This document shows positions 51,971 through 60,950 of a stretch of DNA of 64,000 nucleotides, one piece after another. The stretch's first letter is position 1. Every line of letters starts with the position of its first letter. The position numbers and the translations under genes are program-made. A model generated the notes under the pieces. The model ran no database searches. It had not been told where the DNA came from and worked only from the letters and a program-made list of their open reading frames with translations. Origin of the DNA: an uncultured Acidimicrobiales bacterium (GTDB lineage Bacteria > Actinomycetota > Acidimicrobiia > Acidimicrobiales > CADCSY01); contig CADCSY010000040.1 in assembly GCA_902805555.1 (NCBI GenBank), positions 1 to 64,000 of the forward strand, given 5' to 3'.

Positions 51971-53050
51971 ATGACCGACCGACCGACGGCCGAGCAGATC
52001 CGCCGGGCCCCGAAGGTCCTCCTCCACGACCACCTCGACGGGGGGCTGCGACCCGCCACCATCGTGGAGCTGGCCGCCGAGCACGGCTACCACGGCCTGC
52101 CCACCACCGACCCGGAGGCCCTCGCGAGCTGGTTCCACGCCAGCGCCACGAGCCACAGCCTCGAGCGCTACCTGGAGACCTTCCAGCACACCGTCGGGGT
52201 CCTCCAGGACCGTGACGCCATCACCCGGGTGGCGGCGGAGTGCGCGGAGGACCTGGCCGCCGACGGCGTGGTCTACGCCGAGGTCCGCTTCGCCCCCGAG
52301 CTCAGCGTCGACCGTGGCCTCACCCTCGACGAGGTGGTGGAGGCGACGCTCGAGGGCTTCAGGATCGGCTCCGAGGGGACCGGCCTGACCATCCGTGGAC
52401 TGGTGACGGCCATGCGCACCGCCGCCCGGTCGCTCGAGATCGCCGAGCTGTCCGTGCGCTGGCGGGACGCAGGCGTGGTGGGGTTCGACATCGCCGGCGC
52501 CGAGAAGGGCCACCCCCCGACGCGGCACCTCGACGCCTTCCAGCTGATCCAGCGGGAGAGCTTCCGGTTCACGATCCACGCCGGTGAGGCGTTCGGCCTC
52601 CCGTCGATCTTCGAGGCGCTGCAGTGGTGCGGCGCCGACCGGCTCGGGCACGGCGTGCGCATCGTCGACGACATCACGGTCGACGACGACGGCCGGGCCA
52701 CCCTCGGGAGGCTCGCCACCTACGTGCGCGACACCCGCGTCCCCCTCGAGATGTGCCCCAGCTCCAACGTGCAGACGGGGGCGGCCCCCTCCATCGCCCA
52801 GCACCCCATCGGCCTGCTCCGGCGCCTGCGCTTCCGGGTGACGGTCAACACGGACAACCGCCTGATGAGCGGCGTCACCATGACGAGCGAGATGGCGGCC
52901 CTGGTCGAGGCCTTCGAGTACGGCTGGAACGACCTCGAGTGGTTCACCCTCAACGCGATGAAGAGCGCGTTCCTGCCCTTCGACCAGCGCCTCGCCCTCA
53001 TCGACGAGCGCATCAAGCCCGGCTACGCGGCGGCCCGGGCGCTCAGCTGA
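51971..53050 (+). CDS. add: Adenosine deaminase
   Basis: 359 aa, usual length. It deaminates adenosine and deoxyadenosine to the inosines, which purine nucleoside phosphorylase can then split. The zinc ligand pair is HDHLDGGL near residue 17, then [10 protein letters not shown] near 200, [17 protein letters not shown], and the catalytic Asp region [10 protein letters not shown] near 298. ATG 51971 follows the deoA stop by 12 bases. It is the last enzyme of the plus-strand salvage operon. Confidence 0.95.
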   Translation: MTDRPTAEQIRRAPKVLLHDHLDGGLRPATIVELAAEHGYHGLPTTDPEALASWFHASATSHSLERYLETFQHTVGVLQDRDAITRVAAECAEDLAADGVVYAEVRFAPELSVDRGLTLDEVVEATLEGFRIGSEGTGLTIRGLVTAMRTAARSLEIAELSVRWRDAGVVGFDIAGAEKGHPPTRHLDAFQLIQRESFRFTIHAGEAFGLPSIFEALQWCGADRLGHGVRIVDDITVDDDGRATLGRLATYVRDTRVPLEMCPSSNVQTGAAPSIAQHPIGLLRRLRFRVTVNTDNRLMSGVTMTSEMAALVEAFEYGWNDLEWFTLNAMKSAFLPFDQRLALIDERIKPGYAAARALS

Positions 53051-53061
53051 GGCGGCTGCAC

Positions 53062-53481
53062 GTGCAGCGGTGGTTCCTGGACGGGGTGGTCGCCGGCCTT
53101 GCCGCCTGGCCCCCGAGCGAGCTCCCCTCCGCCCTCGACCACCGACGCGCCGGTCGGCCGTGGTGGTCGACCGACGCCGCCGCCGCCACCCTCGTGCTCC
53201 CGGCGACGCTGCCGGTCCACCGGCGCCGGGCGGCGGGAACGGCCCTACGGGTCCTGGTCGCCGTGAACTGGGGGGTGGTCCTGTCCAGGTGGCTCGACCA
53301 CGAGCACCCGGTCCTCCACGGGGCCGGCGCCGGGGTGGCGCTCGGGTTGTTCGAGTACGGCCTCGTCGGCAGGCGCCAGCCCCTCATCCGGGCCCTGCCG
53401 GCCGCACCGCAGCTGCTCGACCAGGTCGTCTTCGGCGCGGTCGCCGGGGCCGTCCTCACCCGGCGGCGACGAGCGGGCTGA
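53062..53481 (+). CDS. Hypothetical small membrane protein
   Basis: 139 aa, not recognised. Three hydrophobic stretches: ALRVLVAVNWGVVLSRWL, VLHGAGAGVALGLFEYGLVG and LLDQVVFGAVAGAVL. The N-terminal 50 residues contain paired Pro/Trp (AAWPPSELPSALD). GTG 53062 is chosen; the track start lies within add. It sits 11 bases after add in the same direction, so it probably shares that transcript, but nothing ties it to nucleoside metabolism. Confidence 0.65.
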   Translation: MQRWFLDGVVAGLAAWPPSELPSALDHRRAGRPWWSTDAAAATLVLPATLPVHRRRAAGTALRVLVAVNWGVVLSRWLDHEHPVLHGAGAGVALGLFEYGLVGRRQPLIRALPAAPQLLDQVVFGAVAGAVLTRRRRAG

Positions 53482-53494
53482 CCTCGCTCGGGGC

Positions 53495-53737
53495 TCAGGC
53501 TCCTGGCCACCTGTTCGTGGCGTCCTCCACGGCGAGCGCATCGAGCACCAGCTTCCACGAGGCGAGGCCGTGCTCGCAGACGCCCTCGAGCGCCACCAGG
53601 CACTCGTCCGGGCAGCGGCACACGCCATCGGCCGACCAGTCGGCCAGCGTCGCCGGGTCGGGGGGCGCCCAGCCGCTGTTCACCTCGAACCAGGCGTGGG
53701 TGGCTCGGAGGGCGCGGGCTGCGGGTTCCTCGATCAC
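53495..53737 (-). CDS. Hypothetical 80-aa cysteine-containing protein
   Basis: Not recognised. Four cysteines lie in 21 residues (DGVCRCPDECLVALEGVCEH), which with the following His could bind a metal. It starts with a helix (AARALRATHAWFEV) and has no signal or membrane segment. The GTG 53737 start lies 10 bases after the stop of the GT-C-type gene, so the two are probably co-transcribed. Confidence 0.6.
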   Translation of the reverse strand: MIEEPAARALRATHAWFEVNSGWAPPDPATLADWSADGVCRCPDECLVALEGVCEHGLASWKLVLDALAVEDATNRWPGA

Positions 53738-53747
53738 GCCGGGTTTG

Positions 53748-55670
53748 CTAGCGCTCGGGCAGCGGGAGGCGGTAGAGGGCCACCTCGGCTTGAAGCTCCT
53801 CGGCCGCCGAGGGGGGGAACGCCACCACCGCGCAACGGCACGCCCCTGAGAGCTCGACCTCCTCGTTGAGGGTGGCGAGCCGGTCGAGATCGGCCTGGTC
53901 GAGGCCGCCGACGTCCTCCACCAGGAAGGGGAACAGCGAGGAGTCGAGGTACCCGACGAGCTCGGGCCGACCCTCCCGGCGCAGCTGGGCCCCCAACCGT
54001 CGTTGCAGCTGGACGAGCGCAGCCTCGTCGGCTTCCGCCAACGGGGTCGTCCGGAACAGCTCGTCGGCGCCGCGCCGTCCGGTCAGGTCGCTCACGAGGT
54101 GGCCGTCCTGCACGATGTACCAGACTGCGTCGACCTCGGCCGGCGTCGCCACCCGGCCGTGGCCCCACTTGTAGCCCCACTCCCTGTCGACGCGCATGGG
54201 CACGCCCTGGCGGTCGAGCTCGTCGAAGACGCCCTCCATGATCCCACCGAGCCCGGAGCCCCGGATGAGCACCGGCCCGGGCGGCGGGCCCTCGTCCTCG
54301 AGCTGCTCGACGACGTCGGCTGCGACAGGCTCGTAGGGGAGAACCTGTCCCCGGTCGCTCCGCGCCACGTACCTCGTCGTGCCCCAGACCTCCACGAGCA
54401 GGACCCCGACGGCGACCACCGCGACCGCACCCGCGACGTACCGGCGTCGGTGCAGGCCCAGCGTGGGGGCGACGAGGAGCACGAGGCTCGCCAGGAGCAT
54501 CGTCGCGAGCAGGCTCCTCCAGATGAAGAGGTACTCGATCGTCTCACCCCGCAGCCCCGACATCGCCACGATGCCGCACGCAGAGGCCACGACCATCAAA
54601 GAGGCGAAGCGGCTGGCGGACCGGGACGGCCTGCGCCTGTTGCACCACGCCGCCACGCAGATGAGGACGGCGGGTACGAGGAGCCAGGCCAAGGAGGAGG
54701 GCAGCACGGACGGGCTGAGGCCGGCGGTCGGCTGGTCCCCGCCGAACCACGGGGGGGGCAGGCGGAACTCCGTCGCCCACAGCCCGAGGCCCGTCTCGAG
54801 CCCCGAGACCGGGTCCTCGGACTCCGTGAAGTACCGCCACGTCTTGGTCAGGTTGCCCGTCCGGCCGGAGTCGGCCACCTGCTCGATGACCACGGGCGAC
54901 CAGAGGACGGCCCCGACGATGGCGCTGGTGCGCAGGGGGCGTGCCCACGCCCGCAGGGCCGCCCACAGGCCGCCGGCGTCACGTCCCACGACCCACGCCG
55001 TCCACGCCGCCGGGAGCCCGACCAGCAGGAGGTAGCCGACGTGGCTCTGCAGCAGGAAGGTCCCCACCACCACCGTCCAGGGCAGGAGGCGCCGCTCGCC
55101 CAGCGACACCGACCAGAGCAGCAGCAGGTACAGCGCCAGGAACGGGAAGGCGATGTTGGGGTTCCAGTGGTGCAGGAACAGGTACCCGCCGGGGTAGCCG
55201 AGGTGGAGGGCCAGCAGGATCGCCAGCACCACGGCGAGGCCGCCACGTCGCCACGCCAGCGCAGCGCTCCCGGCGATGGCGACGCCCTGGAGCACGGCAC
55301 CCCCCACGAGCGTCGCCCACGCCGGGCTGCCGAGCAGGCCGGAGGGCACACCGATCAGCCAGAACAGCATCGGCCCCGGGTGGTTGAAGCCCCGGCTGTA
55401 CGGGCCGGTCAGCGGGAGGTTGCCGGACCACACGTCGCGGACCCGGAGGTCGATGTAGGCCAGGTCCTGGACCGGGAGGTAGTCGCGACCGGTCCTGGTG
55501 ACCACCACGACGAGCACCGGCAGCAGCGCGACGATCGTGAGCCCGAGGGCCGCAGCACGGGCACGTCGCCCGCGACCGCGCGTGGGTCCGGCCCCCGCTC
55601 CGTCGTCCGACCGCCCGTGGAGCGTCGCGGCGAGGTCCTCGTCCCACGGTGCGCCGGTGAGCTGCGTCAC
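53748..55670 (-). CDS. Polytopic membrane protein, GT-C glycosyltransferase-like
   Basis: 640 aa. About 11-12 membrane helices cover residues 30-440, followed by a soluble domain of about 200 residues. The first external loop has acidic residues after helix 1 (LPVQDLAYIDLRVRDVW) and GFNHPGPMLFW, the general layout of GT-C enzymes that use polyprenyl-linked sugars. The soluble part includes VLIRGSGLGGIMEGVFDEL. No substrate can be named. GTG 55670 is chosen: TAGGTT ends eight bases upstream, and the Arg-rich 66 residues before it in the track look non-coding. Confidence 0.75.
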   Translation of the reverse strand: MTQLTGAPWDEDLAATLHGRSDDGAGAGPTRGRGRRARAAALGLTIVALLPVLVVVVTRTGRDYLPVQDLAYIDLRVRDVWSGNLPLTGPYSRGFNHPGPMLFWLIGVPSGLLGSPAWATLVGGAVLQGVAIAGSAALAWRRGGLAVVLAILLALHLGYPGGYLFLHHWNPNIAFPFLALYLLLLWSVSLGERRLLPWTVVVGTFLLQSHVGYLLLVGLPAAWTAWVVGRDAGGLWAALRAWARPLRTSAIVGAVLWSPVVIEQVADSGRTGNLTKTWRYFTESEDPVSGLETGLGLWATEFRLPPPWFGGDQPTAGLSPSVLPSSLAWLLVPAVLICVAAWCNRRRPSRSASRFASLMVVASACGIVAMSGLRGETIEYLFIWRSLLATMLLASLVLLVAPTLGLHRRRYVAGAVAVVAVGVLLVEVWGTTRYVARSDRGQVLPYEPVAADVVEQLEDEGPPPGPVLIRGSGLGGIMEGVFDELDRQGVPMRVDREWGYKWGHGRVATPAEVDAVWYIVQDGHLVSDLTGRRGADELFRTTPLAEADEAALVQLQRRLGAQLRREGRPELVGYLDSSLFPFLVEDVGGLDQADLDRLATLNEEVELSGACRCAVVAFPPSAAEELQAEVALYRLPLPER

Positions 55671-55678
55671 GATCCGGC

Positions 55679-55684
55679 AACCTA
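55679..55684 (-). promoter_or_regulatory. Candidate -10 TAGGTT for the GT-C-type gene
   Basis: On the minus strand TAGGTT ends eight bases before GTG 55670. No Shine-Dalgarno is present, so a leaderless message is likely. Confidence 0.45.
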
Positions 55685-55813
55685 CCGGTGCCCCGGGTCC
55701 GCCCCGGGTCCGGCGGCCCCGGCGCAGCGCTGTCTTTCGCTCGTGGCGCCACCTGCTGTCGTGCGCCCGGCTCCTGTCCGACGTCGGCCGCTGATGTGGT
55801 CGAATCGACGACC

Positions 55814-58375
55814 ATGGGCGCCTCTCACCAGACCGATGTCGACCCCGGGTCCGCGGCGGGTCGCCCACCGATGCGGGCCTCGGCGCGGGTGGAGGCGCTC
55901 CTCGGGCGGCTCAGCGTCGAGGAGAAGGCATCGCTCACGATCGGCTCCGGGGCCTGGCACACCGCCGCCCTCCCTGACCACCGGGTGGGCCGGGTCAAGG
56001 TCACGGACGGCCCGACGGGTGCTCGGGGCGATGCCCGCAGCGGTGAGCGTGCCACCTGCTTCCCGGTCGGGGTGTGCCTCGGCGCCTCCTGGAGCACCGA
56101 GCTGCTGGCCGAGGTGGGCGCCGCGCTGGCGGACGAGGCCCGCACCAAGGCGGCGCACGTCCTGCTCGGCCCCACCGTGAACCTCCAGCGGACCCCGATC
56201 GGCGGGCGGAACTTCGAGTGCTACAGCGAGGACCCGCTCCTCACGGCCCGGCTCGCAATCGCGTTCATCGGCGGGGTCCAGGGGGGCGGGATCGGCACCT
56301 CGATCAAGCACTTCGTCGGGAACGACGTCGAGCACGACCGCCACCACGTGAGCGCTGACATGGACGACCGCACCCTCCGGGAGGTGGCGCTGCTCCCCTT
56401 CGAGCTGGCCGTGCGGGAGGTCGACCCCTGGACGGTCATGGCCGCCTACAACCGGGTGAACGGCGAGCACGCCACCTCCTCGCGCTGGCTGCTCACCGAC
56501 CTGCTCAAGGAGGAGTGGGGCTGGCCGGGCGCGGTGGTGTCCGACTGGGGGGCGGTGACCGAGACCGCCGCCACCGCCTTCGCCGGGTGCGACCTGGAGA
56601 TGCCGGGGCCCGTCGGCTGGCTCGGACCGAGGCTGGCCGAGGCGGTGGGGGCCGGCGAGATCCCCGCCGAGGTGCTGGACGACCTGGCCCGCCGGGTGCT
56701 GCACCTGGCCGAACGAGCGGGGAGGCTGGACGACCAGGACGAGCCCCCCGAGGCCTCGGTCGACTCGCCGGAGCTGCGGGCCCTCACCCGTCGGGCCGCC
56801 GTGGAGGGGATGGTCCTGCTCAGCAACGACGGGGTGCTGCCGCTCGACCGGGCGGCGCTCACCAGGGTCGCCGTCATCGGACCCAACGCCGAGGTGGGCG
56901 TCGTCCAGGGTGGCGGGAGCAGCCAGGTGCTCGTGCACGGCGAGGTGGTCGGGCCGCTCGACGCGCTCCGCCGGGCGCTCGGATCGGAGGTGGAGGTGGT
57001 CCACGAGATCGGCTGCACCACGGCGAAGTACGCACCGCTCATCCCCGGTGAGCGCTGGGAGGGCGGCACCGGCTCGGCTCCCGGCATCTCCAGCATGCCC
57101 TTCGCCAGGGTCAGCGAGGACGGCCCGGTCCTCGTCGAGCTCTACGACGGTGACCACCTCGACGGCACCCCTGTGCGCACCCACCGGGCCAGTGACATCA
57201 CCACGACCTTCTTCGGGCGGCTCCGGCCCCTGGCCGACCCGAAGCACTTCTCGGGGCGCTTCTCCGGCACCTACATCCCGGCGGCGACCGGTACCCACGT
57301 GCTCGGCCTCTCCGTGGTCGGCAGGGGGCGGGTGCTCGTCGACGGCGTCGAGGTGCTCGACGCCTGGACCGACCCGAGGCCGGGGGACACGTTCTTCGGG
57401 AACGGGTCGGAGGAGGTGAGCGGCGCCGTCGACCTCGTCGAGGGCGTGCCCGCCCACGTCGTGCTCGAGTACCGGCGCGAGGACTCGGGGGCCGAGCTCA
57501 GCGGCGTGCGCCTCGGCGTGCGACCGCCGGAGCCCTCCGACCTGCTCGAGCGGGCGGTCGCAGCGGCGGCCGGCGCCGACGTCGCCGTGGTGGTCGTCGG
57601 CACGACCTCCGAGTGGGAGACCGAGGGGAACGACCGGAGGACGATGGACCTGCCGGGCCGTCAGTCGGCGCTGCTCGAGGCGGTGGCCGCCGCCAACCCC
57701 CGGACCGTCGTCGTCGTCAACGCCGGCAGCCCGGTCGACACCGGCTGGGCGCCCGCCTGCGGCGCCGTGCTCCAGGTCTGGTTCGGCGGCCAGGAGATGG
57801 GGCCGGCGCTCGCGTCGGTGCTCCTCGGCGAGGAGGATCCGGGCGGCCGCCTGCCCCACACCGTCCCCGCCCGCCTGGAGGACCACCCCGCAGCGGCGAG
57901 CTACCCGGGCAGCGACGGCCACCTCGCCTACGACGAGGGGGTGCTGGCCGGCCACCGGTGGTACGACGCGAAGGGCATCGAGCCCCGCCACCCCTTCGGC
58001 CACGGCCTCTCCTACGCCACCTTCACCTGGGGCGAGCCCGACCTCGAGGTGGCCGCCGCCGGCGTGGACGCCCCCTCGGTGCGGGTGGCCATCACCGTCA
58101 CCAACACGAGCGGGCGCACCGGCCACGAGGTGGTGCAGGTGTACGTGCGCCCGCCCGCGGGATCCGACCGTCCCGACCGGGAGCTGAAGGGCTTCGCCAA
58201 GGTCCACCTGGATGCTGGCGCGTCAGCGGAGGCCGTCGTCGAGCTCGACGAGGTCGCCTTCCGCCACTGGGATGCCGCCGGAGGCACCTGGACGGTGGAT
58301 CCCGGGCGCTACGAGGTCCTGGTCGCCGCCTCCTCCCGCGACATCCGAGCGTCCGTCCCCGTCGAGCTGCGGTGA
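55814..58375 (+). CDS. Glycoside hydrolase family 3 with PA14 insert
   Basis: 853 aa, beta-glucosidase-like. The N-terminal barrel has KHFVGNDVEHDRHHVSA and the nucleophile region AVVSDWGAVTE with catalytic Asp near residue 245. The second GH3 domain is split by a PA14 module (about 430-580) with YDGDHLDGTPVRTHR and FSGRFSGTYIPAATGTHVL. The chain ends with a fibronectin-III-like domain (VTNTSGRTGHEVVQVYVRPP). PA14 in this family narrows the active site and selects oligosaccharides. There is no signal peptide, so it is probably cytoplasmic. ATG 55814 is divergent from the GT-C-type gene. Confidence 0.92.
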   Translation: MGASHQTDVDPGSAAGRPPMRASARVEALLGRLSVEEKASLTIGSGAWHTAALPDHRVGRVKVTDGPTGARGDARSGERATCFPVGVCLGASWSTELLAEVGAALADEARTKAAHVLLGPTVNLQRTPIGGRNFECYSEDPLLTARLAIAFIGGVQGGGIGTSIKHFVGNDVEHDRHHVSADMDDRTLREVALLPFELAVREVDPWTVMAAYNRVNGEHATSSRWLLTDLLKEEWGWPGAVVSDWGAVTETAATAFAGCDLEMPGPVGWLGPRLAEAVGAGEIPAEVLDDLARRVLHLAERAGRLDDQDEPPEASVDSPELRALTRRAAVEGMVLLSNDGVLPLDRAALTRVAVIGPNAEVGVVQGGGSSQVLVHGEVVGPLDALRRALGSEVEVVHEIGCTTAKYAPLIPGERWEGGTGSAPGISSMPFARVSEDGPVLVELYDGDHLDGTPVRTHRASDITTTFFGRLRPLADPKHFSGRFSGTYIPAATGTHVLGLSVVGRGRVLVDGVEVLDAWTDPRPGDTFFGNGSEEVSGAVDLVEGVPAHVVLEYRREDSGAELSGVRLGVRPPEPSDLLERAVAAAAGADVAVVVVGTTSEWETEGNDRRTMDLPGRQSALLEAVAAANPRTVVVVNAGSPVDTGWAPACGAVLQVWFGGQEMGPALASVLLGEEDPGGRLPHTVPARLEDHPAAASYPGSDGHLAYDEGVLAGHRWYDAKGIEPRHPFGHGLSYATFTWGEPDLEVAAAGVDAPSVRVAITVTNTSGRTGHEVVQVYVRPPAGSDRPDRELKGFAKVHLDAGASAEAVVELDEVAFRHWDAAGGTWTVDPGRYEVLVAASSRDIRASVPVELR

Positions 58376-58379
58376 CCGC

Positions 58380-58892
58380 TCAGGCGCTGGGACCCGTCCT
58401 GCGCCCGCCGAGCTCGTCGAGGACGGCGCGGAAGGTGGCGTAGCGCTCGTCGCCGACGTCGGCTGCCCACTCGGCCTCCATGGCGCCGATGGCGCCGACG
58501 GCCGCCTGACGGACGCGGTCGCCGGCGGGCGTGCGTCGGACCAGCACCGCCCGCCGGTCGGCAGGATCGGCCACCTGGGAGATCAAGCCGTGCTCGGCCA
58601 GCTCGCGCAGGCGCTTCCCGACGGCCTGCTTCGTGATCCACGCCCCGCCGGCCAGCGTCGACGGCCGGGTCCCGGACTCCGAGATCAGGTCGAGGATCCG
58701 GCCGTGTGACCCCCGGAGCTCGCGCGTCTCCGCAGGCAGGAGGCGCCTGAGGTCGGCGGCGATCCTCCTGTCGAGCGCCTCGAGCCGGGCGAGGACGTGG
58801 GTGGACGGGCCCTCCGTCGGCGGGCCGGCTGCGACCCGATCTGTGGCGGTCCTGAGGAGCTGCCAGCGGGGGTGCCGTGATTCGTCAACCAC
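58380..58892 (-). CDS. MarR-family regulator
   Basis: 170 aa. The winged-helix region is HGRILDLISESGTRPSTLAG, the recognition helix AWITKQAVGKRLRELAEHG, and the wing ADPADRRAVLVRRTPAG. It would act as a dimer. GTG 58892 lies inside the perfect palindrome at 58882-58900, and TACGAT seven bases upstream of the GTG makes the message leaderless, so the protein should repress itself. The track start at 58946 would run through the promoter. It is divergent from the phosphotransferase gene, its likely target. Confidence 0.85.
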   Translation of the reverse strand: MVDESRHPRWQLLRTATDRVAAGPPTEGPSTHVLARLEALDRRIAADLRRLLPAETRELRGSHGRILDLISESGTRPSTLAGGAWITKQAVGKRLRELAEHGLISQVADPADRRAVLVRRTPAGDRVRQAAVGAIGAMEAEWAADVGDERYATFRAVLDELGGRRTGPSA

Positions 58893-58900
58893 GTTGACGA
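58882..58900. promoter_or_regulatory. Perfect 19-bp palindrome, candidate MarR operator
   Basis: TCGTCAACCACGTTGACGA has 8-bp arms and a 3-base centre. The centre is the marR start codon on the minus strand. The right arm contains TTGACG, the -35 of the plus-strand promoter. One dimer bound here would block both genes. Confidence 0.8.
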
Positions 58901-58922
58901 TCGTACGGGTTCGGCTTACGTT
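58894..58922 (+). promoter_or_regulatory. Consensus-like promoter for the phosphotransferase
   Basis: TTGACG (58894-58899), exactly 17 bases, then TACGTT (58917-58922). ATG 58929 begins six bases after the -10, so transcription should start at or next to the start codon, with no Shine-Dalgarno needed. Confidence 0.75.
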
Positions 58923-58928
58923 TGCGAC

Positions 58929-60074
58929 ATGACCCTCGACGTCCACGAGGACGTGATCACGACCGTTGCGCGCGCCGCCACCGGCAGCCCCGGCGCCACC
59001 TGCGGTCGGTGGCGGATCGAGCCGTCACCCCACCGGGTGGAGAACATGACGACCGACCGCCTGGACCGCGTGGTGGGCGAGCTCGACGACGGCACGACGT
59101 GGTCGGTCTTCGCGAAGACCCTCCACCCGGCCTCCGCCTCGCCGATGTGGCAGCACATCCCGCCCGAGCACCATGCTGCGGTGCTCGAGGACCTCCACTG
59201 GCTGGACGAGCCCAGGCTCTACGGGTGCGGCCTGGCCGAGCGCCTGCCCGATGGCATCCGCATGCCCGCCCTCCTGCACGTGAGCGAGGGGCACGCGGGC
59301 GAGGGGCCGGGGAGCGAGGGGCACGGGGTCGTGACGCTGTGGCTCGAGGACGTCGCCGACGAAGGCGCCTGGGACCTCGACCGCTACCACCGCAGCGCCC
59401 GGGCACTCGGCCGGCTCGGCGGCAGGTGGCCGGAGGAGCGTGCGATGGCCGAGCTCGGCATCGGGCGTCGGCCGATCGAGCGCCTCTGGTTCGGCAAGCT
59501 CACCCACCTCGACCTCGTCCTGCAGGCCGACGACGCCTTCTGGGAGGATCCAGCAGTCGCCTCGGTGGTCGACGACCGCCACCGGGCCGACCTCGAGCGG
59601 CTCCGGGACGCGGTCCCCGGGCTGCTCGCACGGCTGAGCGCGCTGCCGCACGGGCTGGCGCACGGCGACGCCACGCCTGACAACCTGCGCGAGCCCGGCG
59701 ACGGGACGGTCGTCGCCATCGACTGGAGCTACGGGTCGAGCGCAGCGCTCGGCAGCGACCTCGGCCAGCTCCTGGCCGGCCGGGTCGAGTCCGGGGTGGG
59801 CCACGCCCTGGATCCGGGCGAGCTGCCCGCCGTCGGGGCGGCCATCGTCGACGGCTACCTCGAGGGGCTTGCGAGCGAGGGGTGCGAGGCGGATCGGGCG
59901 GCGGTCGAGGAGGCGTGGGCGACGAACCTGGCGGTGCGCTCGGTCTTCTCGGCGTTGATCCTCGACCACCGGCCGGACCTGGGCGGGGCCGACCGCCAGG
60001 ACCTGCTGGCCCGCCGGGCAGCCCTGGGCCGCTTCGGGCTCGACCTCGCCCTCCGGGTCCTCGCCACCACCTGA
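58929..60074 (+). CDS. Aminoglycoside-phosphotransferase-like kinase
   Basis: 381 aa with an APH/choline-kinase fold. The Brenner motif is GLAHGDATPDNLRE near residue 242 (catalytic Asp) and the metal Asp in VVAIDWSYGSSA near 260. The N-terminal lobe lacks a clear glycine loop, as is normal for this family. It would phosphorylate a small hydroxylated molecule; the family also includes resistance kinases, and control by a MarR repressor fits a drug- or ligand-inducible role, but no substrate is shown. ATG 58929 is the leaderless start. It is convergent with the ALDH operon. Confidence 0.85.
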   Translation: MTLDVHEDVITTVARAATGSPGATCGRWRIEPSPHRVENMTTDRLDRVVGELDDGTTWSVFAKTLHPASASPMWQHIPPEHHAAVLEDLHWLDEPRLYGCGLAERLPDGIRMPALLHVSEGHAGEGPGSEGHGVVTLWLEDVADEGAWDLDRYHRSARALGRLGGRWPEERAMAELGIGRRPIERLWFGKLTHLDLVLQADDAFWEDPAVASVVDDRHRADLERLRDAVPGLLARLSALPHGLAHGDATPDNLREPGDGTVVAIDWSYGSSAALGSDLGQLLAGRVESGVGHALDPGELPAVGAAIVDGYLEGLASEGCEADRAAVEEAWATNLAVRSVFSALILDHRPDLGGADRQDLLARRAALGRFGLDLALRVLATT

Positions 60075-60083
60075 GGCCGCAGG

Positions 60084-60950
60084 TCAGGTGCCGGCCGGGT
60101 GCCAGACGGTCTTGATCTCCATCGTGGCGAGGACGTCGGCGGGGGACTGCTCGTCGTCGTCGAGCCACCGGTCGTCGAGCGCCGGCGGGACCACCCGCTT
60201 GGTGCTGGGGGCAGCGGCACGTGCCGCGTCGGCCCAGAGCCCGATGGGCGCGCCGGTGAGGTCGAGGGCGTCGACGTCCCGGTGGCCCGCCAGCCACGGG
60301 AGCAGCTCCGCCGTGCGACCGCTGACGACGTTCACCACGCCGGCGGGGACGTCGGAGGTGGCCAGCACCTCGCCCAGCGTCGCCGCCGCCAACGGCCACC
60401 GCTCGCTGCTCAGCGCGACCACGGCGTTGCCGGCGGCGAGGGCGGGGGCCAGGCGGGTCACGAGGCCGAGCAGCGACGGCACCTCGGGGGCGACGACGCC
60501 GACGACGCCGGTGGCCTCGGGCGCGCTGACGTTCCAGAAGGGGCCCGCCACCGGGTTGCGGGTCCCGGCCACCATCTGCACCTTGTCGGCCCAGCCGGCG
60601 TACCAGACCCACCGGTCGATCGCGGTGGCGACCTCGCCCTCGGGGTCGGCGGCGCCGGCCGCCGCCACCTCGGCGGCGAGCTGGGCCGCCCGGCCCTCGA
60701 GCACCTCGGCCACCCGGTAGAGCACCTGCCCCCGGTTGTACGCCGTCCGGCCCGCCCACCCGGCCTGTGCGCCGCGCGCCGCCCGGACCGCGTCGCGCAG
60801 GTCCTTCCGCGAGCCCTGCGCCACCCACGCCAGCACCTGCTCGCCGTCCGCCGACCGCACCGGGTACGAGCGGCCGGACTCCGACCTCGGGAAGGCGCCG
60901 CCCACGAACAGCTTGTAGGTCTTGCGGACCGGCAGCCGTCCGGCGGTCAT
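60084..60950 (-). CDS. Half-length aldehyde-dehydrogenase homologue
   Basis: 288 aa covering only the N-terminal, cofactor-binding part of an ALDH: KLFVGGAFPRSESGRSYPV, VVGVVAPEVPSLLGLVTRLA and VPAGVVNVVSGRT are recognisable. The region that should hold the catalytic Cys is missing, and the second half is short and divergent, ending EIKTVWHPAGT. The start overlaps the full-length ALDH stop as ATGA. It may be a non-catalytic partner or a subunit that shapes the enzyme; a decayed duplicate is less likely because the frame is clean. Confidence 0.85.
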   Translation of the reverse strand: MTAGRLPVRKTYKLFVGGAFPRSESGRSYPVRSADGEQVLAWVAQGSRKDLRDAVRAARGAQAGWAGRTAYNRGQVLYRVAEVLEGRAAQLAAEVAAAGAADPEGEVATAIDRWVWYAGWADKVQMVAGTRNPVAGPFWNVSAPEATGVVGVVAPEVPSLLGLVTRLAPALAAGNAVVALSSERWPLAAATLGEVLATSDVPAGVVNVVSGRTAELLPWLAGHRDVDALDLTGAPIGLWADAARAAAPSTKRVVPPALDDRWLDDDEQSPADVLATMEIKTVWHPAGT

